Shown one piece after another: positions 17,491-26,856 of a DNA stretch of 64,000 nt (position 1 is the stretch's first letter; every line of letters starts with the position of its first letter). The translations under genes were made by a program, and so were the position numbers. This DNA comes from Rhizobium sp. NRK18 (GTDB lineage Bacteria; Pseudomonadota; Alphaproteobacteria; Rhizobiales; Rhizobiaceae): positions 3,625,681-3,689,680 of the forward strand of contig NZ_JANFMV010000001.1 of NCBI RefSeq assembly GCF_024385575.1, in the 5' to 3' direction. The notes beneath the pieces are model-generated. The model was not told the DNA's origin, ran no database searches, and was given only the letters and a program-made list of their open reading frames with translations.

Positions 17491-18599
17491 TGCAAAGAGC
17501 CCTTATCGCCACCGCCCTCACCGTTCTGATCGCCGGCGGCTCGATTGCCAATGCGCAGGATGCCAACACGCCACCGCCGTCGCTGAACGAGCAGGCAATC
17601 CCGAACGTTCTGGAAAAGGCCGTCGACGGCTTCATCCGGCCCGGCTATCACAAGCTGCACGAGAGCGCCGCAAAGCTGGTCGGCGCCATGGACGCGCTTT
17701 GCGCCAGCCCCGACAGCGGCACCTATCAGAGCGCCCTTTCCGCCTATGCCGGTACCGTGGATGCGTGGTCGCGCATCGAGATCGTCCGGGTCGGACCGGC
17801 ACTCGACAATCATCGCTTCGAGCGCATCCTGTTCTTCCCGGATCGCAAGAGCATCGGCATGAAGCAGGTGCAGGAGGCGATCGCCACCAAGGACAAGACC
17901 GCGACGGACCCGAAGACGCTGGCGGACAAGAGCGTTGCCATGCAGGGTCTGGGTGCGCTTGAATTCGTGCTCTATGGTACGGGCTCCGACGAATTGCTGA
18001 AAGCGCCCGGCAACTATCGTTGCCATTTCGGCGATGCCATCGCGAAGAACATCGAAGCGATCGCCGGCGAGCTGACGGCCGCCTGGGACGACCCGCAGGG
18101 TGTGGCGGCGTCCTGGAAGCAGCCAGGCCCGAACAATCCGGTCTTCCGCGACGGCAATGAGGCGATCACCGCCCTCCTCGGCATCCTCGTTCATGCCGGC
18201 GAGACGGTGCGCGACGAGCGGATCGAATATTTCTACGGCGGCGCCAACAAGCAGGACTTCCCACATCGCGCCATCTACTGGCGCTCGCAGCTGACCTGGC
18301 CGTCCGTCGAAGCGAATGTCGAGGCGATCGACGACCTCTTCAAGTCGTCCGGCATGGTCGAACTGCTGGATCCGAGCATGCGCTCTATTGCTGGCTCGAT
18401 CGACTTCGTCACCAATTCCGTGATCAAGGCGGCAAAGGCGATGGACCCCGATATCGACCGGTTGCTTGGCGACGAGAAGAAGCGCAGCAAAATCGAATTC
18501 GTGGTCATCAACATGAAGGACCTCGTCTTCCGCCTCAACAATGATTTCGGCGGCGCGATCGGGCTTGGCGCCGGCTTCTCCTTCTCGGACGGAGACTGA
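17490..18599 (+). CDS. second imelysin family protein, lacking the GxHxxE histidine
   Basis: Exported imelysin-like protein of 369 residues with a signal peptide (ending near SIANAQ). The region equal to GxHxxE reads GLGALEFVLYG (G153-E158 for the motif), so glycine replaces the histidine while the glutamate and following hydrophobics are kept. This marks it as a different imelysin subgroup from the first gene. The ATG at 17490 shares one base with the preceding stop. The start could also be the TTG at 17487. Likely a partner of the di-haem protein in the periplasm. Confidence 0.88.
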   Translation: MQRALIATALTVLIAGGSIANAQDANTPPPSLNEQAIPNVLEKAVDGFIRPGYHKLHESAAKLVGAMDALCASPDSGTYQSALSAYAGTVDAWSRIEIVRVGPALDNHRFERILFFPDRKSIGMKQVQEAIATKDKTATDPKTLADKSVAMQGLGALEFVLYGTGSDELLKAPGNYRCHFGDAIAKNIEAIAGELTAAWDDPQGVAASWKQPGPNNPVFRDGNEAITALLGILVHAGETVRDERIEYFYGGANKQDFPHRAIYWRSQLTWPSVEANVEAIDDLFKSSGMVELLDPSMRSIAGSIDFVTNSVIKAAKAMDPDIDRLLGDEKKRSKIEFVVINMKDLVFRLNNDFGGAIGLGAGFSFSDGD

Positions 18600-18603
18600 G
18601 ACC

Positions 18604-19701
18604 TTGGCCTCACGGTTGCTGATCGACCGCAGGGAATTCGTCAAGGCGGCCGGCCTCGCCTTCCTCGGCGGGCTAGCGCCGAAAGCCGCATTTGCGCTGT
18701 CGCAAGCGGATGCGGTCTATGCGTCGGGGTTCCGGGCGCCGGACGGGTCCTTCGGCATTGCCACGATATCGGAACGCGGCGAGATCATCGACCGCTCGGG
18801 CCTGCCGGACCGCGGACACGGGCTGGCCTACAGCCCGGCGGCAAACCGGATCGCGGTCTTCGCCCGCCGACCGGGCACCTACATCATGGTCATCGACCGG
18901 GCGATGCGGGAAAAGCCTGTCGTCATCACCTCCGTCGCCGACCGGCATTTCTACGGACACGGCGCCTTTTCCCCGGACGGGCGGTTTCTCTACGCCTCGG
19001 AAAACGACTTCGCCAATGCCCACGGCATGATCGGGGTCTATGACGGCAACGAGGGCTATCGACGCGTCGCCGAATACCAGACCTACGGCATCGGCCCGCA
19101 TGACCTCACCGTCACGCCGGATGGCCGGACGCTGGTCGTCGCCAATGGCGGCATCGAGACGCATCCGGATTTCGGCCGGACGAAGCTCAATCTCGACCAC
19201 ATGGAACCATCGATCACGCTGGTCGATGCGAGCGACGGACGGCTCATCGAAAAGCACGGCCTGCCCAGGCAGCTTTCCCAGCTTTCCACCCGGCACCTGG
19301 CGATCGCCGGCGACGGGCGCATCTGGTTTGCCTGCCAGTATGAGGGGCCGCGCAACGACCTGCCGCCGCTCGCCGGTTTCCTCAACAAGGGCGAGCCGCT
19401 GACCTTCGTCGACCTGCCCGACGAGACGACCGTGGCGCTCGCCAATTATGTCGGCGCGATCGCCGTCAACGATCGCGACGGGCTGGTCGGCCTGACATCC
19501 CCCAAGGGCGGGAAGCTGGTCAGCATCGACCAGGACACGGGCCAGGTGGTTGCCGAGACGGACATCCCCGACGCCGCGGGAATTGCCGATGCGACGCATG
19601 GCTTTGCGGTGTCCAGCTATTCGGGGCAACTGGCCGAGACGAGGAGCCGGGTCAACTGGGACCAGCATCTCGTGCGGGTGAAGGTCGCAGGGGCTGGCTA
19701 A
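18604..19701 (+). CDS. DUF1513 beta-propeller-like protein, Tat-exported
   Basis: Protein of about 365 residues with a twin-arginine signal (DRREFVKAAGLAFLGG) close to the N-terminus, implying folded export, possibly with a cofactor. The rest is DUF1513, a WD/YVTN-like propeller: SPDGRFLYASENDF, GIGPHDLTVTPDGRTLVVANGG and GFAVSSYSG. Start is a TTG at 18604 with GGAG 9 bases upstream; no ATG is available between the previous stop and the Tat motif. Last gene of the imelysin operon, 4 bases after the second imelysin gene. Confidence 0.87.
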   Translation: MASRLLIDRREFVKAAGLAFLGGLAPKAAFALSQADAVYASGFRAPDGSFGIATISERGEIIDRSGLPDRGHGLAYSPAANRIAVFARRPGTYIMVIDRAMREKPVVITSVADRHFYGHGAFSPDGRFLYASENDFANAHGMIGVYDGNEGYRRVAEYQTYGIGPHDLTVTPDGRTLVVANGGIETHPDFGRTKLNLDHMEPSITLVDASDGRLIEKHGLPRQLSQLSTRHLAIAGDGRIWFACQYEGPRNDLPPLAGFLNKGEPLTFVDLPDETTVALANYVGAIAVNDRDGLVGLTSPKGGKLVSIDQDTGQVVAETDIPDAAGIADATHGFAVSSYSGQLAETRSRVNWDQHLVRVKVAGAG

Positions 19702-19730
19702 AGCGCGGCAAGTCCCCTATTTCTAGATCC

Positions 19731-20183
19731 ATGAAAACCATCTGGATCTACGCTTTCTTCATTCTGATGACGGTCGCCGGCGGTCTGGTGATCGGCATCA
19801 GCAATCCGCCGGGCGAATGGTATCAGGCTTTGCAGAAGCCCTTCTTCAATCCGCCCGCCTATGTCTTCGCTCCGGTCTGGACCATTCTCTACGTCCTGAT
19901 CGGCATTGTCGGGGCGCGGGCCTATCTGCAGCGCGGCCCGGGCGACACGCTGAATCTGTGGTTCGTGCAGCTTGGTTTCAACTTTTTGTGGTCGCCGGCC
20001 TTCTTCCGCCTGCAGAGCCCGGCCATTGCGCTTGGTGTCATCGTCCTGCTGCTGATCAGCATTCTGGCGCTGATGATGGCGAGCCGGACGCGCGACCGCC
20101 TGTCGGTGTGGTTGCTGACCCCCTATGCGCTCTGGGTTGCCTTCGCGACGCTCTTGAATGCAACGATCGTGTTTTTGAACTGA
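19731..20183 (+). CDS. tspO: TspO/MBR family tryptophan-rich sensory protein
   Basis: Five-helix inner- or outer-membrane protein of 150 residues that binds porphyrins and, in photosynthetic relatives, regulates tetrapyrrole genes. Family features are FFNPPAYVFAPVWTILYVLIG near residues 37-57 and the NFLWSPAFF and PYALWVAFATLLNATI segments. It starts 30 bases after the DUF1513 gene, so the haem-protein operon and a porphyrin-binding protein are adjacent, which may be meaningful or chance. Confidence 0.92.
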   Translation: MKTIWIYAFFILMTVAGGLVIGISNPPGEWYQALQKPFFNPPAYVFAPVWTILYVLIGIVGARAYLQRGPGDTLNLWFVQLGFNFLWSPAFFRLQSPAIALGVIVLLLISILALMMASRTRDRLSVWLLTPYALWVAFATLLNATIVFLN

Positions 20184-20255
20184 CGGCACAACTGCGCCTT
20201 GCCGAATAGCGGCCCGCATGCCAATTTCGCACTTGCGAAGAGGCGGGGAGAGGCA

Positions 20256-20696
20256 ATGCCGAACAGCAATTTCGAAGAGCGTATCCGGCAGAGTTTTTCC
20301 CGTCAGGCGGCAATGAGGCTAATCGGCGCGGAACTGACAAGTGTCAGCCAGGGGACGGTGGAAATCGAGCTTCCCTTCGACATGAAGCTCACCCAGCAGC
20401 ACGGCATCCTGCATGCCGGCGTCATCTCTGCGGCGCTCGATACGGCCTGCACCTATGCCGCCTATACGCTGATCGAACCGGACACTTCCATCCTGACGAT
20501 CGAGTTCAAGGTCAACCTGATGGCGCCCGGGCGCGGCGAGCGCTTCCTGTTTCGCGGCGAGATCACCAAGCCGGGCACGAACATCATCGTCGCCGACGGG
20601 CGCGCCTATGAAATCAGCGACGGGCCGGCCCGACTGATCGCCTCGATGACCGGAACGATGATGGCCTTCCGCGGCCGCGAGGGGTTCGCAGGATGA
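20256..20696 (+). CDS. PaaI family hotdog-fold thioesterase
   Basis: Cytoplasmic hotdog protein of 146 residues predicted to hydrolyse acyl- or aryl-CoA thioesters. The motif QQHGILHAGVISAALDTACTYAA near residues 45-67 is the PaaI/YbdB active-site region. ATG at 20256 follows GGGGAGAGG. It overlaps mtnN by 4 bases (ATGA) and is translationally coupled to it. Confidence 0.88.
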   Translation: MPNSNFEERIRQSFSRQAAMRLIGAELTSVSQGTVEIELPFDMKLTQQHGILHAGVISAALDTACTYAAYTLIEPDTSILTIEFKVNLMAPGRGERFLFRGEITKPGTNIIVADGRAYEISDGPARLIASMTGTMMAFRGREGFAG

Positions 20697-21340
20697 CCTT
20701 CGAATTGCATCCAGCATCCGGAAAATCCGTCCTGTTCGTCATGGCTGTCGCCGCCGAATACGGACCTCACCTGCAGGCCCGCTTCAAGCCGCTGATGACC
20801 GGTGTCGGCCCGGTGGAGGCCGCCGTCCAGTTGACCCGGACACTGGCGCGGCTGGAAGCCGAAAACCGTCTGCCCGATCTCATCGTCTCGCTCGGATCGG
20901 CCGGTTCGGCTGTGCTCGAGCAGACGGAGGTTTACCAGGCTTCCTCGGTCAGCTATCGCGACATGGACGCGTCGCCACTTGGTTTCGAGAAGGGCGTCAC
21001 GCCGTTTCTGGATCTGCCGCATACCGTCCCGCTTGCACCGGCCATTCCCGGGCTGAAGGCCGCCACCCTTTCCACGGGCGCCAACATCGTTTCCGGGTCG
21101 GCCTATTTCGGCATCCCCGCCGACATGGTGGACATGGAGACCTTCGCGGTTCTGCGCGCCGCCATGGCTTTCGACTTGCCGCTGGTCGCCCTCAGAGGCA
21201 TTTCGGATGGCAAGACGGAACTCAACCACGTCGATGACTGGACGGAATATCTCCATGTCGTGGACGAGAAGCTGGCGGCAGCCGTGGACCAACTCTTTGC
21301 CGCGATCACCGACGGTCTGCTGGAGAGAGTGCCGGCCTGA
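20693..21340 (+). CDS. mtnN: 5'-methylthioadenosine/S-adenosylhomocysteine nucleosidase
   Basis: Cleaves the glycosidic bond of MTA and SAH, feeding adenine and methionine salvage. The 215-residue protein is a PNP/UDP phosphorylase-fold enzyme; LIVSLGSAGSA, the substrate-binding DMVDMETFAVLRAA and the catalytic-aspartate segment LRGISDG are present. It is rather short and may be a divergent MTA/SAH nucleosidase. Coupled to the upstream thioesterase gene. Confidence 0.82.
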   Translation: MTFELHPASGKSVLFVMAVAAEYGPHLQARFKPLMTGVGPVEAAVQLTRTLARLEAENRLPDLIVSLGSAGSAVLEQTEVYQASSVSYRDMDASPLGFEKGVTPFLDLPHTVPLAPAIPGLKAATLSTGANIVSGSAYFGIPADMVDMETFAVLRAAMAFDLPLVALRGISDGKTELNHVDDWTEYLHVVDEKLAAAVDQLFAAITDGLLERVPA

Positions 21341-21471
21341 CGGCGACCATCGGCTGTGACCGGCAACTGTGGGTTCGAGAAGGCCCGGAAGCAGGACAAT
21401 TGAGGCAATAAAACCCGGAAATCCGGTATTCCCGGATTGAAAAAAGCCAGCGATTTCTCTAAAGGCTCGCC

Positions 21472-23055
21472 ATGACCCAGACAGCGCACCCCCATCCCGA
21501 AACCATCCTGATCATCGACTTCGGCAGCCAGGTCACCCAGCTGATCGCCAGACGCGTCCGCGAGACCGGCGTCTACTGCGAAATCTGGCCGTACCAGAGC
21601 GCCGACGAAGGCTTTGCCAAGCTCAATCCCAAGGGCGTTATCTTTTCCGGCGGCCCGGATTCGGTGACCCGCGAGGGAAGCCCGCGCGCACCGCAGGCGG
21701 TGTTTGACTCGGGCGTGCCGATCCTCGCCATCTGCTACGGACAGCAGACGCTGGCGACCCAGCTCGGCGGCAAGGTCGAGGGCGGCCATGCGGCGGAGTT
21801 CGGACGGGCGGACGTCAACATCCTGAAGGCGTCGCCGCTGTTCGAAGGCTTCTGGGAAGTCGGCGGCAGTTACCCCGTGTGGATGAGCCACGGCGACCGC
21901 GTCACGCAGGCTCCTGAAGGCTTCGAGATCATCGGCGTGTCGCCGAACGCGCCGTTCGCGATCTGCGTCAACGAAGAGAAGCGCTACTACACCACCATGT
22001 TCCATCCGGAAGTGGTGCACACGCCGGACGGCGGCAAGCTGCTCGCCAATTTCGTGCACAAGATCGTCGGCCTGCATTCCGACTGGACGATGGCGGCCTA
22101 CCGCCAGGAAATGATCCAGAAGATCCGCGACCAGGTCGGCTCCGAACGCGTGCTCTGCGCCCTGTCGGGCGGCGTCGACAGCTCGGTTGCCGCCGTTCTG
22201 ATCCACGAGGCGATCGGCGACCAGCTGACCTGCGTCTATGTCGATCACGGCCTGATGCGGCTTGGCGAAAGCGAACAGGTGGTCTCGATGTTCCGCGACC
22301 ATTTCAACATTCCGCTCGTGCATGTCGATGCTTCTGACCTCTTCATCGGCCAGCTGGAAGGCGAAGTGGATCCGGAAAAGAAGCGCAAGATCATCGGCCG
22401 TCTGTTCATTGAGGTGTTCGAGGAACAGGCCAAGAAGATCGCCGAGGACGGCAAGGGTTCGCCGAGCTTCCTCGCCCAGGGCACACTCTATCCGGACGTG
22501 ATCGAGAGCGTGTCGTTCTCGGGCGGCCCGTCGGTGACGATCAAGAGCCACCACAATGTCGGCGGCCTGCCGGAACGCATGAACATGAAGCTCGTCGAGC
22601 CGCTGCGCGAACTCTTCAAGGACGAAGTGCGTGCGCTCGGCCGCGAGCTCGGCATTCCCGAAAGCTTCATCGGCCGCCATCCCTTCCCCGGCCCGGGGCT
22701 GGGCATCCGCCTGCCCGGCGGCGTAACCCGCGAAAAGCTCGACATCCTGCGCAAGGCGGATTCGATCTACATCGACGAGATCAAGAAAGCCGGCCTCTAC
22801 GACGAAATCTGGCAGGCCTTCTCCGTGCTTCTGCCCGTCCAGACCGTGGGCGTGATGGGCGACGGACGCACCTATGACCGGGTGCTGGCGCTGCGCGCCG
22901 TGACCTCGGTCGACGGCATGACCGCGGACTTCTTCCCCTTCGACATGAACTTCCTCGGCCGGGTCTCGACCCGTATCATCAACGAGGTCAAGGGCATCAA
23001 CCGCGTGGTCTACGACGTAACGTCGAAGCCGCCGGGCACGATCGAGTGGGAGTGA
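21472..23055 (+). CDS. guaA: GMP synthase (glutamine-hydrolysing)
   Basis: Converts XMP to GMP. The 527-residue protein has an N-terminal glutamine amidotransferase domain (nucleophile C88 in [10 protein letters not shown]; His-Glu in MFHPEV near 183) and an ATP pyrophosphatase domain with the PP-loop [12 protein letters not shown], ending in the dimerisation domain [13 protein letters not shown]. Full length and normal. About 130 bases precede it, with a small hairpin lacking a T-run. An intrinsic terminator follows. Confidence 0.98.
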   Translation: MTQTAHPHPETILIIDFGSQVTQLIARRVRETGVYCEIWPYQSADEGFAKLNPKGVIFSGGPDSVTREGSPRAPQAVFDSGVPILAICYGQQTLATQLGGKVEGGHAAEFGRADVNILKASPLFEGFWEVGGSYPVWMSHGDRVTQAPEGFEIIGVSPNAPFAICVNEEKRYYTTMFHPEVVHTPDGGKLLANFVHKIVGLHSDWTMAAYRQEMIQKIRDQVGSERVLCALSGGVDSSVAAVLIHEAIGDQLTCVYVDHGLMRLGESEQVVSMFRDHFNIPLVHVDASDLFIGQLEGEVDPEKKRKIIGRLFIEVFEEQAKKIAEDGKGSPSFLAQGTLYPDVIESVSFSGGPSVTIKSHHNVGGLPERMNMKLVEPLRELFKDEVRALGRELGIPESFIGRHPFPGPGLGIRLPGGVTREKLDILRKADSIYIDEIKKAGLYDEIWQAFSVLLPVQTVGVMGDGRTYDRVLALRAVTSVDGMTADFFPFDMNFLGRVSTRIINEVKGINRVVYDVTSKPPGTIEWE

Positions 23056-23081
23056 TCTTCCCGACAGATTGAAGACTGAGG

Positions 23082-23106
23082 AGGGCGGGACATTCCGCCC
23101 TTATTC
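23082..23106 (+). terminator. intrinsic terminator after guaA
   Basis: Stem AGGGCGG / CCGCCCT (23082-23088 with 23095-23101), loop GACATT, then TATT. Moderate T-tail. Confidence 0.65.
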
Positions 23107-23227
23107 ATGTCCGGCGACTGCACCCCGTGGATGTCCTTCTCTAGGCTCGGACAAGGTTGAAACGCCAGTCTGGCGCGCAGGGAAACCGGCATGCGATGAC
23201 GCGTGCCCGCGTGAGGACATCGTCTCC

Positions 23228-24277
23228 ATGAATATTCTTGTCGTCGGTAACCAGGGTTATGTCGGGCCGGTGCTGATCAGGCATCTGCGCGAGCGCTTTC
23301 CGGAATCGGCGATCTGCGGCTACGACACCGGCTATTTCGCGCATTGCCTGACCGGCGCCACATCAAGCCCGGAGGTGCTGCTCGACGCGCAGTATTACGG
23401 CGACGTGCGCAGCTTTCCGACGCATTTCTACGAGGATTTCGACGCGATCGTGCTGCTGGCGGCGATCTCCAACGATCCGATGGGCAACCAGTTCGAGGAT
23501 GTGACGCGCGACATCAACAACCTCTCCTGCTGCGAGATCGCCCGCGGCGCGGTGGAGGCCGGCGTCGAACGGATCGTGTTCGCATCGAGCTGCAGCATGT
23601 ATGGCGCGGCGAGCGGCGTGGCGAAGACCGAGACGGACGGGCTCAACCCGCTGACGGCCTATGCCCGCTCGAAGGTCGATACCGAGACCTTCCTCGAACA
23701 GCTGGACCAGGACGTGGCTACCATTACGTCGCTGCGCTTCGCCACCGCCTGCGGCATGTCCGACCGGCTGCGGCTCGACCTCGTGCTCAACGATTTCGTC
23801 GCCTCGGCTCTCGTGGCAGGCAAGGTTACCGTGCTCTCCGACGGCTCGCCCTGGCGACCACTGATCAGTGTGAAAGACATGGCGCGGGCCATCGAGTGGG
23901 CGCTCATCCGCGATCCGGACGAAGGCGGACGCTATCTCGCCGTCAATGCCGGGTCGAACCGCTGGAACTATCAGGTGAAGGATCTGGCGGAAGCCGTGGT
24001 TGCGGCCATTCCGAGCTCGGTGCTCGACATCAACTCCGACGCACCTCCGGACAAGCGGTCCTACAAGGTGGATTTCTCGCTCTACGAACGCCTCGCCCCG
24101 GATCATCAGCCGCTCGCCACGCTGGAGGGCACGATCGCCGAGCTTGTCGAAGGGGTCAAACGTATCCCTTGGCTGACGGCCGATTTCCGCACGTCGAACT
24201 TCATGCGCCTCAACGTCATCAAGGGGCACCTTGAGCGCGGAACGCTCGACAGCAGCCTGCTATGGACCGGCCGATAG
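23228..24277 (+). CDS. NAD-dependent epimerase/dehydratase family protein
   Basis: Extended SDR of 349 residues acting on a nucleotide sugar or similar substrate. Rossmann motif NILVVGNQGYVGPVL is at the N-terminus; FASSCSMYG supplies the catalytic serine region and TAYARSKVDTE the YxxxK pair. Starts at the ATG at 23228, the first that opens on the Rossmann strand; GAGGA lies about 10 bases before. No sugar-pathway neighbours indicate the substrate. Confidence 0.88.
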   Translation: MNILVVGNQGYVGPVLIRHLRERFPESAICGYDTGYFAHCLTGATSSPEVLLDAQYYGDVRSFPTHFYEDFDAIVLLAAISNDPMGNQFEDVTRDINNLSCCEIARGAVEAGVERIVFASSCSMYGAASGVAKTETDGLNPLTAYARSKVDTETFLEQLDQDVATITSLRFATACGMSDRLRLDLVLNDFVASALVAGKVTVLSDGSPWRPLISVKDMARAIEWALIRDPDEGGRYLAVNAGSNRWNYQVKDLAEAVVAAIPSSVLDINSDAPPDKRSYKVDFSLYERLAPDHQPLATLEGTIAELVEGVKRIPWLTADFRTSNFMRLNVIKGHLERGTLDSSLLWTGR

Positions 24278-24359
24278 AGGGTTTTGCCGTCGGGTGACCT
24301 TTTCCGACGCGGTCGCTGCGGCTAAACAGGGCCCGGCAAAACGCAAGCGAGGAAATGGC

Positions 24360-24710
24360 ATGTCCGTCACCATCTACGGGATCAAGAACTGTGACACGAT
24401 GAAGAAGGCCTTCACCTGGCTCGGCGAGCACGGCGAAGCCTATGATTTTCACGACTACAAGAAGCAGGGCGTGACGGAGGAGAAGCTCCGCGAATGGTGC
24501 GTAAAGGCGGGCTGGGACAAGGTGATCAACCGCGCCGGCACGACCTTCAAGAAGCTCGCCGATGAAGACAAGCAGGATCTCGACGAGGCAAAGGCGATCG
24601 CCCTGATGGCCAACCAGCCGTCGATGATCAAGCGGCCGGTTCTGGATAAAGACGGCCGGATCGAGATCGGCTTCAAGCCTGACGCATATGCGGCGTTTTT
24701 CGCATCCTGA
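24360..24710 (+). CDS. ArsC/Spx family reductase-like protein
   Basis: Thioredoxin-fold protein of 116 residues of the ArsC family, YffB/Spx-like branch. It opens MSVTIYGIKNCDTMKKAFTWL, with the single cysteine of this subgroup, and has the ArsC-type block SMIKRPVLDKDG near residue 92. Arsenate reduction is unlikely for this branch; glutathione-dependent thiol reduction has been proposed. Start at 24360 matches the conserved N-terminus. YbaK starts 9 bases after the stop. Confidence 0.87.
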   Translation: MSVTIYGIKNCDTMKKAFTWLGEHGEAYDFHDYKKQGVTEEKLREWCVKAGWDKVINRAGTTFKKLADEDKQDLDEAKAIALMANQPSMIKRPVLDKDGRIEIGFKPDAYAAFFAS

Positions 24711-24719
24711 GGCACAGTC

Positions 24720-25193
24720 ATGTCGAAGACGACGCGCGCAACGCAATTTCTGGAGAAGGCCAGGGTTGCCTTCACCGTCCACACCTATGACTACGATCCG
24801 AATGTGGCGCGGATCGGAGAAGCAGCCGCCGAAGCGATGGGCGAACATCCCTCGAAGGTGTTGAAGACGCTGATGGCGGAAGCGGACGGCAAGCCGGTGT
24901 GCGTGGTCGTGCCGTCGGACAGCGAAGTCAGCATGAAGAAACTGGCATCGGCCTTCGGTGCGAAATCGGCGTCGATGATGAAGCCGGCGGATGCGGAGCG
25001 CCTGACGGGCTATCATGTCGGCGGGATCAGCCCCTTCGGACAGAAAAAGCGCGTGCCCACCGCAATCGAGGAGACCGCATTGGAGCACGCGCTTGTCTAC
25101 ATGAATGGCGGTCAGCGCGGATTGCAGGTGCGCCTGTCGCCCAAGGATGCGCAGGTGGCCCTCGGAGCGAAAGCCGCCGCATTGATTGCCTGA
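24720..25193 (+). CDS. ybaK: Cys-tRNA(Pro)/Cys-tRNA(Cys) deacylase
   Basis: Editing enzyme of 157 residues that hydrolyses mischarged Cys-tRNA(Pro), limiting translation errors. YbaK/EbsC features are HTYDYDP, HPSKVLKTLMAE, GYHVGGISPFGQKKRVPTAI and the closing NGGQRGLQVRLSPKDA. Length is normal. It follows the ArsC-like gene by 9 bases, so they are likely co-transcribed, and converges on a small PLDc_N gene. Confidence 0.92.
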   Translation: MSKTTRATQFLEKARVAFTVHTYDYDPNVARIGEAAAEAMGEHPSKVLKTLMAEADGKPVCVVVPSDSEVSMKKLASAFGAKSASMMKPADAERLTGYHVGGISPFGQKKRVPTAIEETALEHALVYMNGGQRGLQVRLSPKDAQVALGAKAAALIA

Positions 25194-25199
25194 TGGGCG

Positions 25200-25385
25200 T
25201 CAGATACGGGCGCGACGGCCGCCCGGGCCGGCCAGAAGCCAGACGATGAAGCCGAGCAGCGGGAAGATGATGATGCCGAGAATCCAGAGCAGTTTCTCGA
25301 CGCCGGAAGCGCCACTGCCGAGGACCTTGATGACCGCGTAAATGTCGGCGATGAGGATCAGCAGCCCTATAATACCATATTCCAT
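25200..25385 (-). CDS. PLDc N-terminal domain membrane peptide
   Basis: Small membrane protein of 61 residues with two hydrophobic segments: MEYGIIGLLILIADIYAVIKVL and LLWILGIIIFPLLGFIVWLLAGPGGRR. The second matches the PLDc_N (cardiolipin synthase N-terminal) pattern W-I-x-x-I-x-P-x-x-G. Such stand-alone PLDc_N peptides are common and of unknown role. ATG at 25385 follows GGAACGATC. The frame stays open upstream but without sense to the family. Confidence 0.82.
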   Translation of the reverse strand: MEYGIIGLLILIADIYAVIKVLGSGASGVEKLLWILGIIIFPLLGFIVWLLAGPGGRRARI

Positions 25386-25542
25386 GATCGTTCCTTTCAA
25401 ATGAGCGTCACCTTGCAAACGCGTGGCGACAGGAAAAGTTTCCTCGACGTGCCATCGATCGGGCTTCGACGTCTTCATTTGGATGCAGAAGCACCCTAAG
25501 TTCCGAACCATCAATTCAAAGACCATCAGGAAGGCTCTTTCC

Positions 25543-26796
25543 ATGACCGCAATGCCCGACGTCCGCACCGCAATCGATCCCGCCAAACTCGACAAGCTGG
25601 CCGAGGTCGCCGTCAAGGTCGGCCTGCGGCTGCAGCGTGGGCAGGACCTTGTCGTCACCGCTCCGATCAACGCCCTGCCGCTTGCCCGCCTCATCAGCAA
25701 GCATGCTTACAAGGCCGGCGCCGGTCTGGTCTCGACCTTCTTCGCCGACGAGGAGATGACGCTCGCCCGCTATGCGCATGCGCCGGACGAGAGCTTCGAC
25801 AAGGCCGCCGACTGGCTCTACGAGGGCATGGCCAAGGCCTATGCCGGCAACACGGCGCGGCTTGCGATTTCCGGCGACAATCCGATGATGCTGTCGGAAC
25901 AGGACCCGGCCAAGGTGGCGCGCGCCAATCGGGCGATGTCGATCGCCTACAAGCCGGCGCTGGAGCATATCTCGAATTTCGACATCAACTGGAACATCGT
26001 GTCCTATCCGAACCCCTCCTGGGCCAAGCAGATGTTCCCCGAGCTTCCCGAGGAAGAGGCCGTCAAAAAGCTCGCCGACGCCATCTTCGCCGCCTCGCGC
26101 GTCGATGTCGCAGACCCGATCGCGGCGTGGACCACGCATAATGGCGAACTCGCCAACCGCTCGGCCTGGCTCAACGGCCACCGCTTTTCGGCGCTGCATT
26201 ACACCGGCCCCGGCACCGACCTGACGCTGGGTCTTGCCGACGGCCATGAATGGTTCGGCGGCGAATCGACCGCCAAGAACGGCATCACCTGCAATCCGAA
26301 CATCCCGACCGAGGAAGTGTTCACGACACCGCATGCCATGCGCGTCGAAGGCACCGTTTCCTCCACCAAGCCGCTGTCGCATCAGGGAACGCTGATCGAC
26401 AACATCCAGGTGCGATTCGAAAAGGGCCGCATCGTCGAGGCAAAGGCTTCAAAGGGCGAAGCGGTGCTGCAGAAGGTGCTCGATACCGACGAGGGTGCCC
26501 GCCGGCTCGGCGAAGTGGCCCTGGTGCCGCATTCCTCGCCGATCTCGCAGAGCGGCCTGCTGTTCTACAACACGCTGTTCGACGAGAATGCCGCCAGCCA
26601 CATTGCGCTCGGCCAGTGCTACTCGAAATGCTTCATCGACGGCGCCAAGCTTACGAAGGAGCAGATTGCCGCGCAGGGCGGCAATTCCTCGCTCATTCAC
26701 ATCGACTGGATGATAGGCTCCGACAAGGTGGACATCGACGGCATCAAGCCTGATGGCTCGAAGGTGCCCGTCATGCGCGGCGGCGAATGGGCCTGA
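25543..26796 (+). CDS. aminopeptidase, M29 family
   Basis: Metallo-aminopeptidase (AmpS/PepS/aminopeptidase T type) of 417 residues, with two divalent metals per active site. Typical segments: GLRLQRGQDLVVTAPINALP near the N-terminus, FVGGESTAKN-like WFGGESTAKNGITC, NIPTEEVFTTP, EVALVPHSSPISQSGLLFYNTLFDENAASHIALG and the C-terminal SSLIHIDWMIGS. These include the metal-binding E, H and D residues. Start ATG at 25543 follows AGGAAGG at some distance. Terminated by a hairpin that overlaps the next gene's 3' end. Confidence 0.92.
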   Translation: MTAMPDVRTAIDPAKLDKLAEVAVKVGLRLQRGQDLVVTAPINALPLARLISKHAYKAGAGLVSTFFADEEMTLARYAHAPDESFDKAADWLYEGMAKAYAGNTARLAISGDNPMMLSEQDPAKVARANRAMSIAYKPALEHISNFDINWNIVSYPNPSWAKQMFPELPEEEAVKKLADAIFAASRVDVADPIAAWTTHNGELANRSAWLNGHRFSALHYTGPGTDLTLGLADGHEWFGGESTAKNGITCNPNIPTEEVFTTPHAMRVEGTVSSTKPLSHQGTLIDNIQVRFEKGRIVEAKASKGEAVLQKVLDTDEGARRLGEVALVPHSSPISQSGLLFYNTLFDENAASHIALGQCYSKCFIDGAKLTKEQIAAQGGNSSLIHIDWMIGSDKVDIDGIKPDGSKVPVMRGGEWA

Positions 26797-26824
26797 ACGA
26801 CCTTATGATCCTCGAATGAACGGA

Positions 26825-26856
26825 AATCCCGGCTCTCAGGCCGGGATTGCCTTTTT
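26825..26856 (+). terminator. intrinsic terminator overlapping the convergent DMT gene end
   Basis: Nine-base-pair stem AATCCCGGC / GCCGGGATT (26825-26833 with 26840-26848), loop TCTCAG, then GCC and five Ts. Serves the aminopeptidase; its right arm lies inside the last codons of the DMT gene. Confidence 0.8.

Noticed and set aside
21420..21438. Hairpin AATCCGG / CCGGATT before guaA as terminator or riboswitch
   Set aside because: No T-run and no conserved purine-riboswitch core; short stem only.
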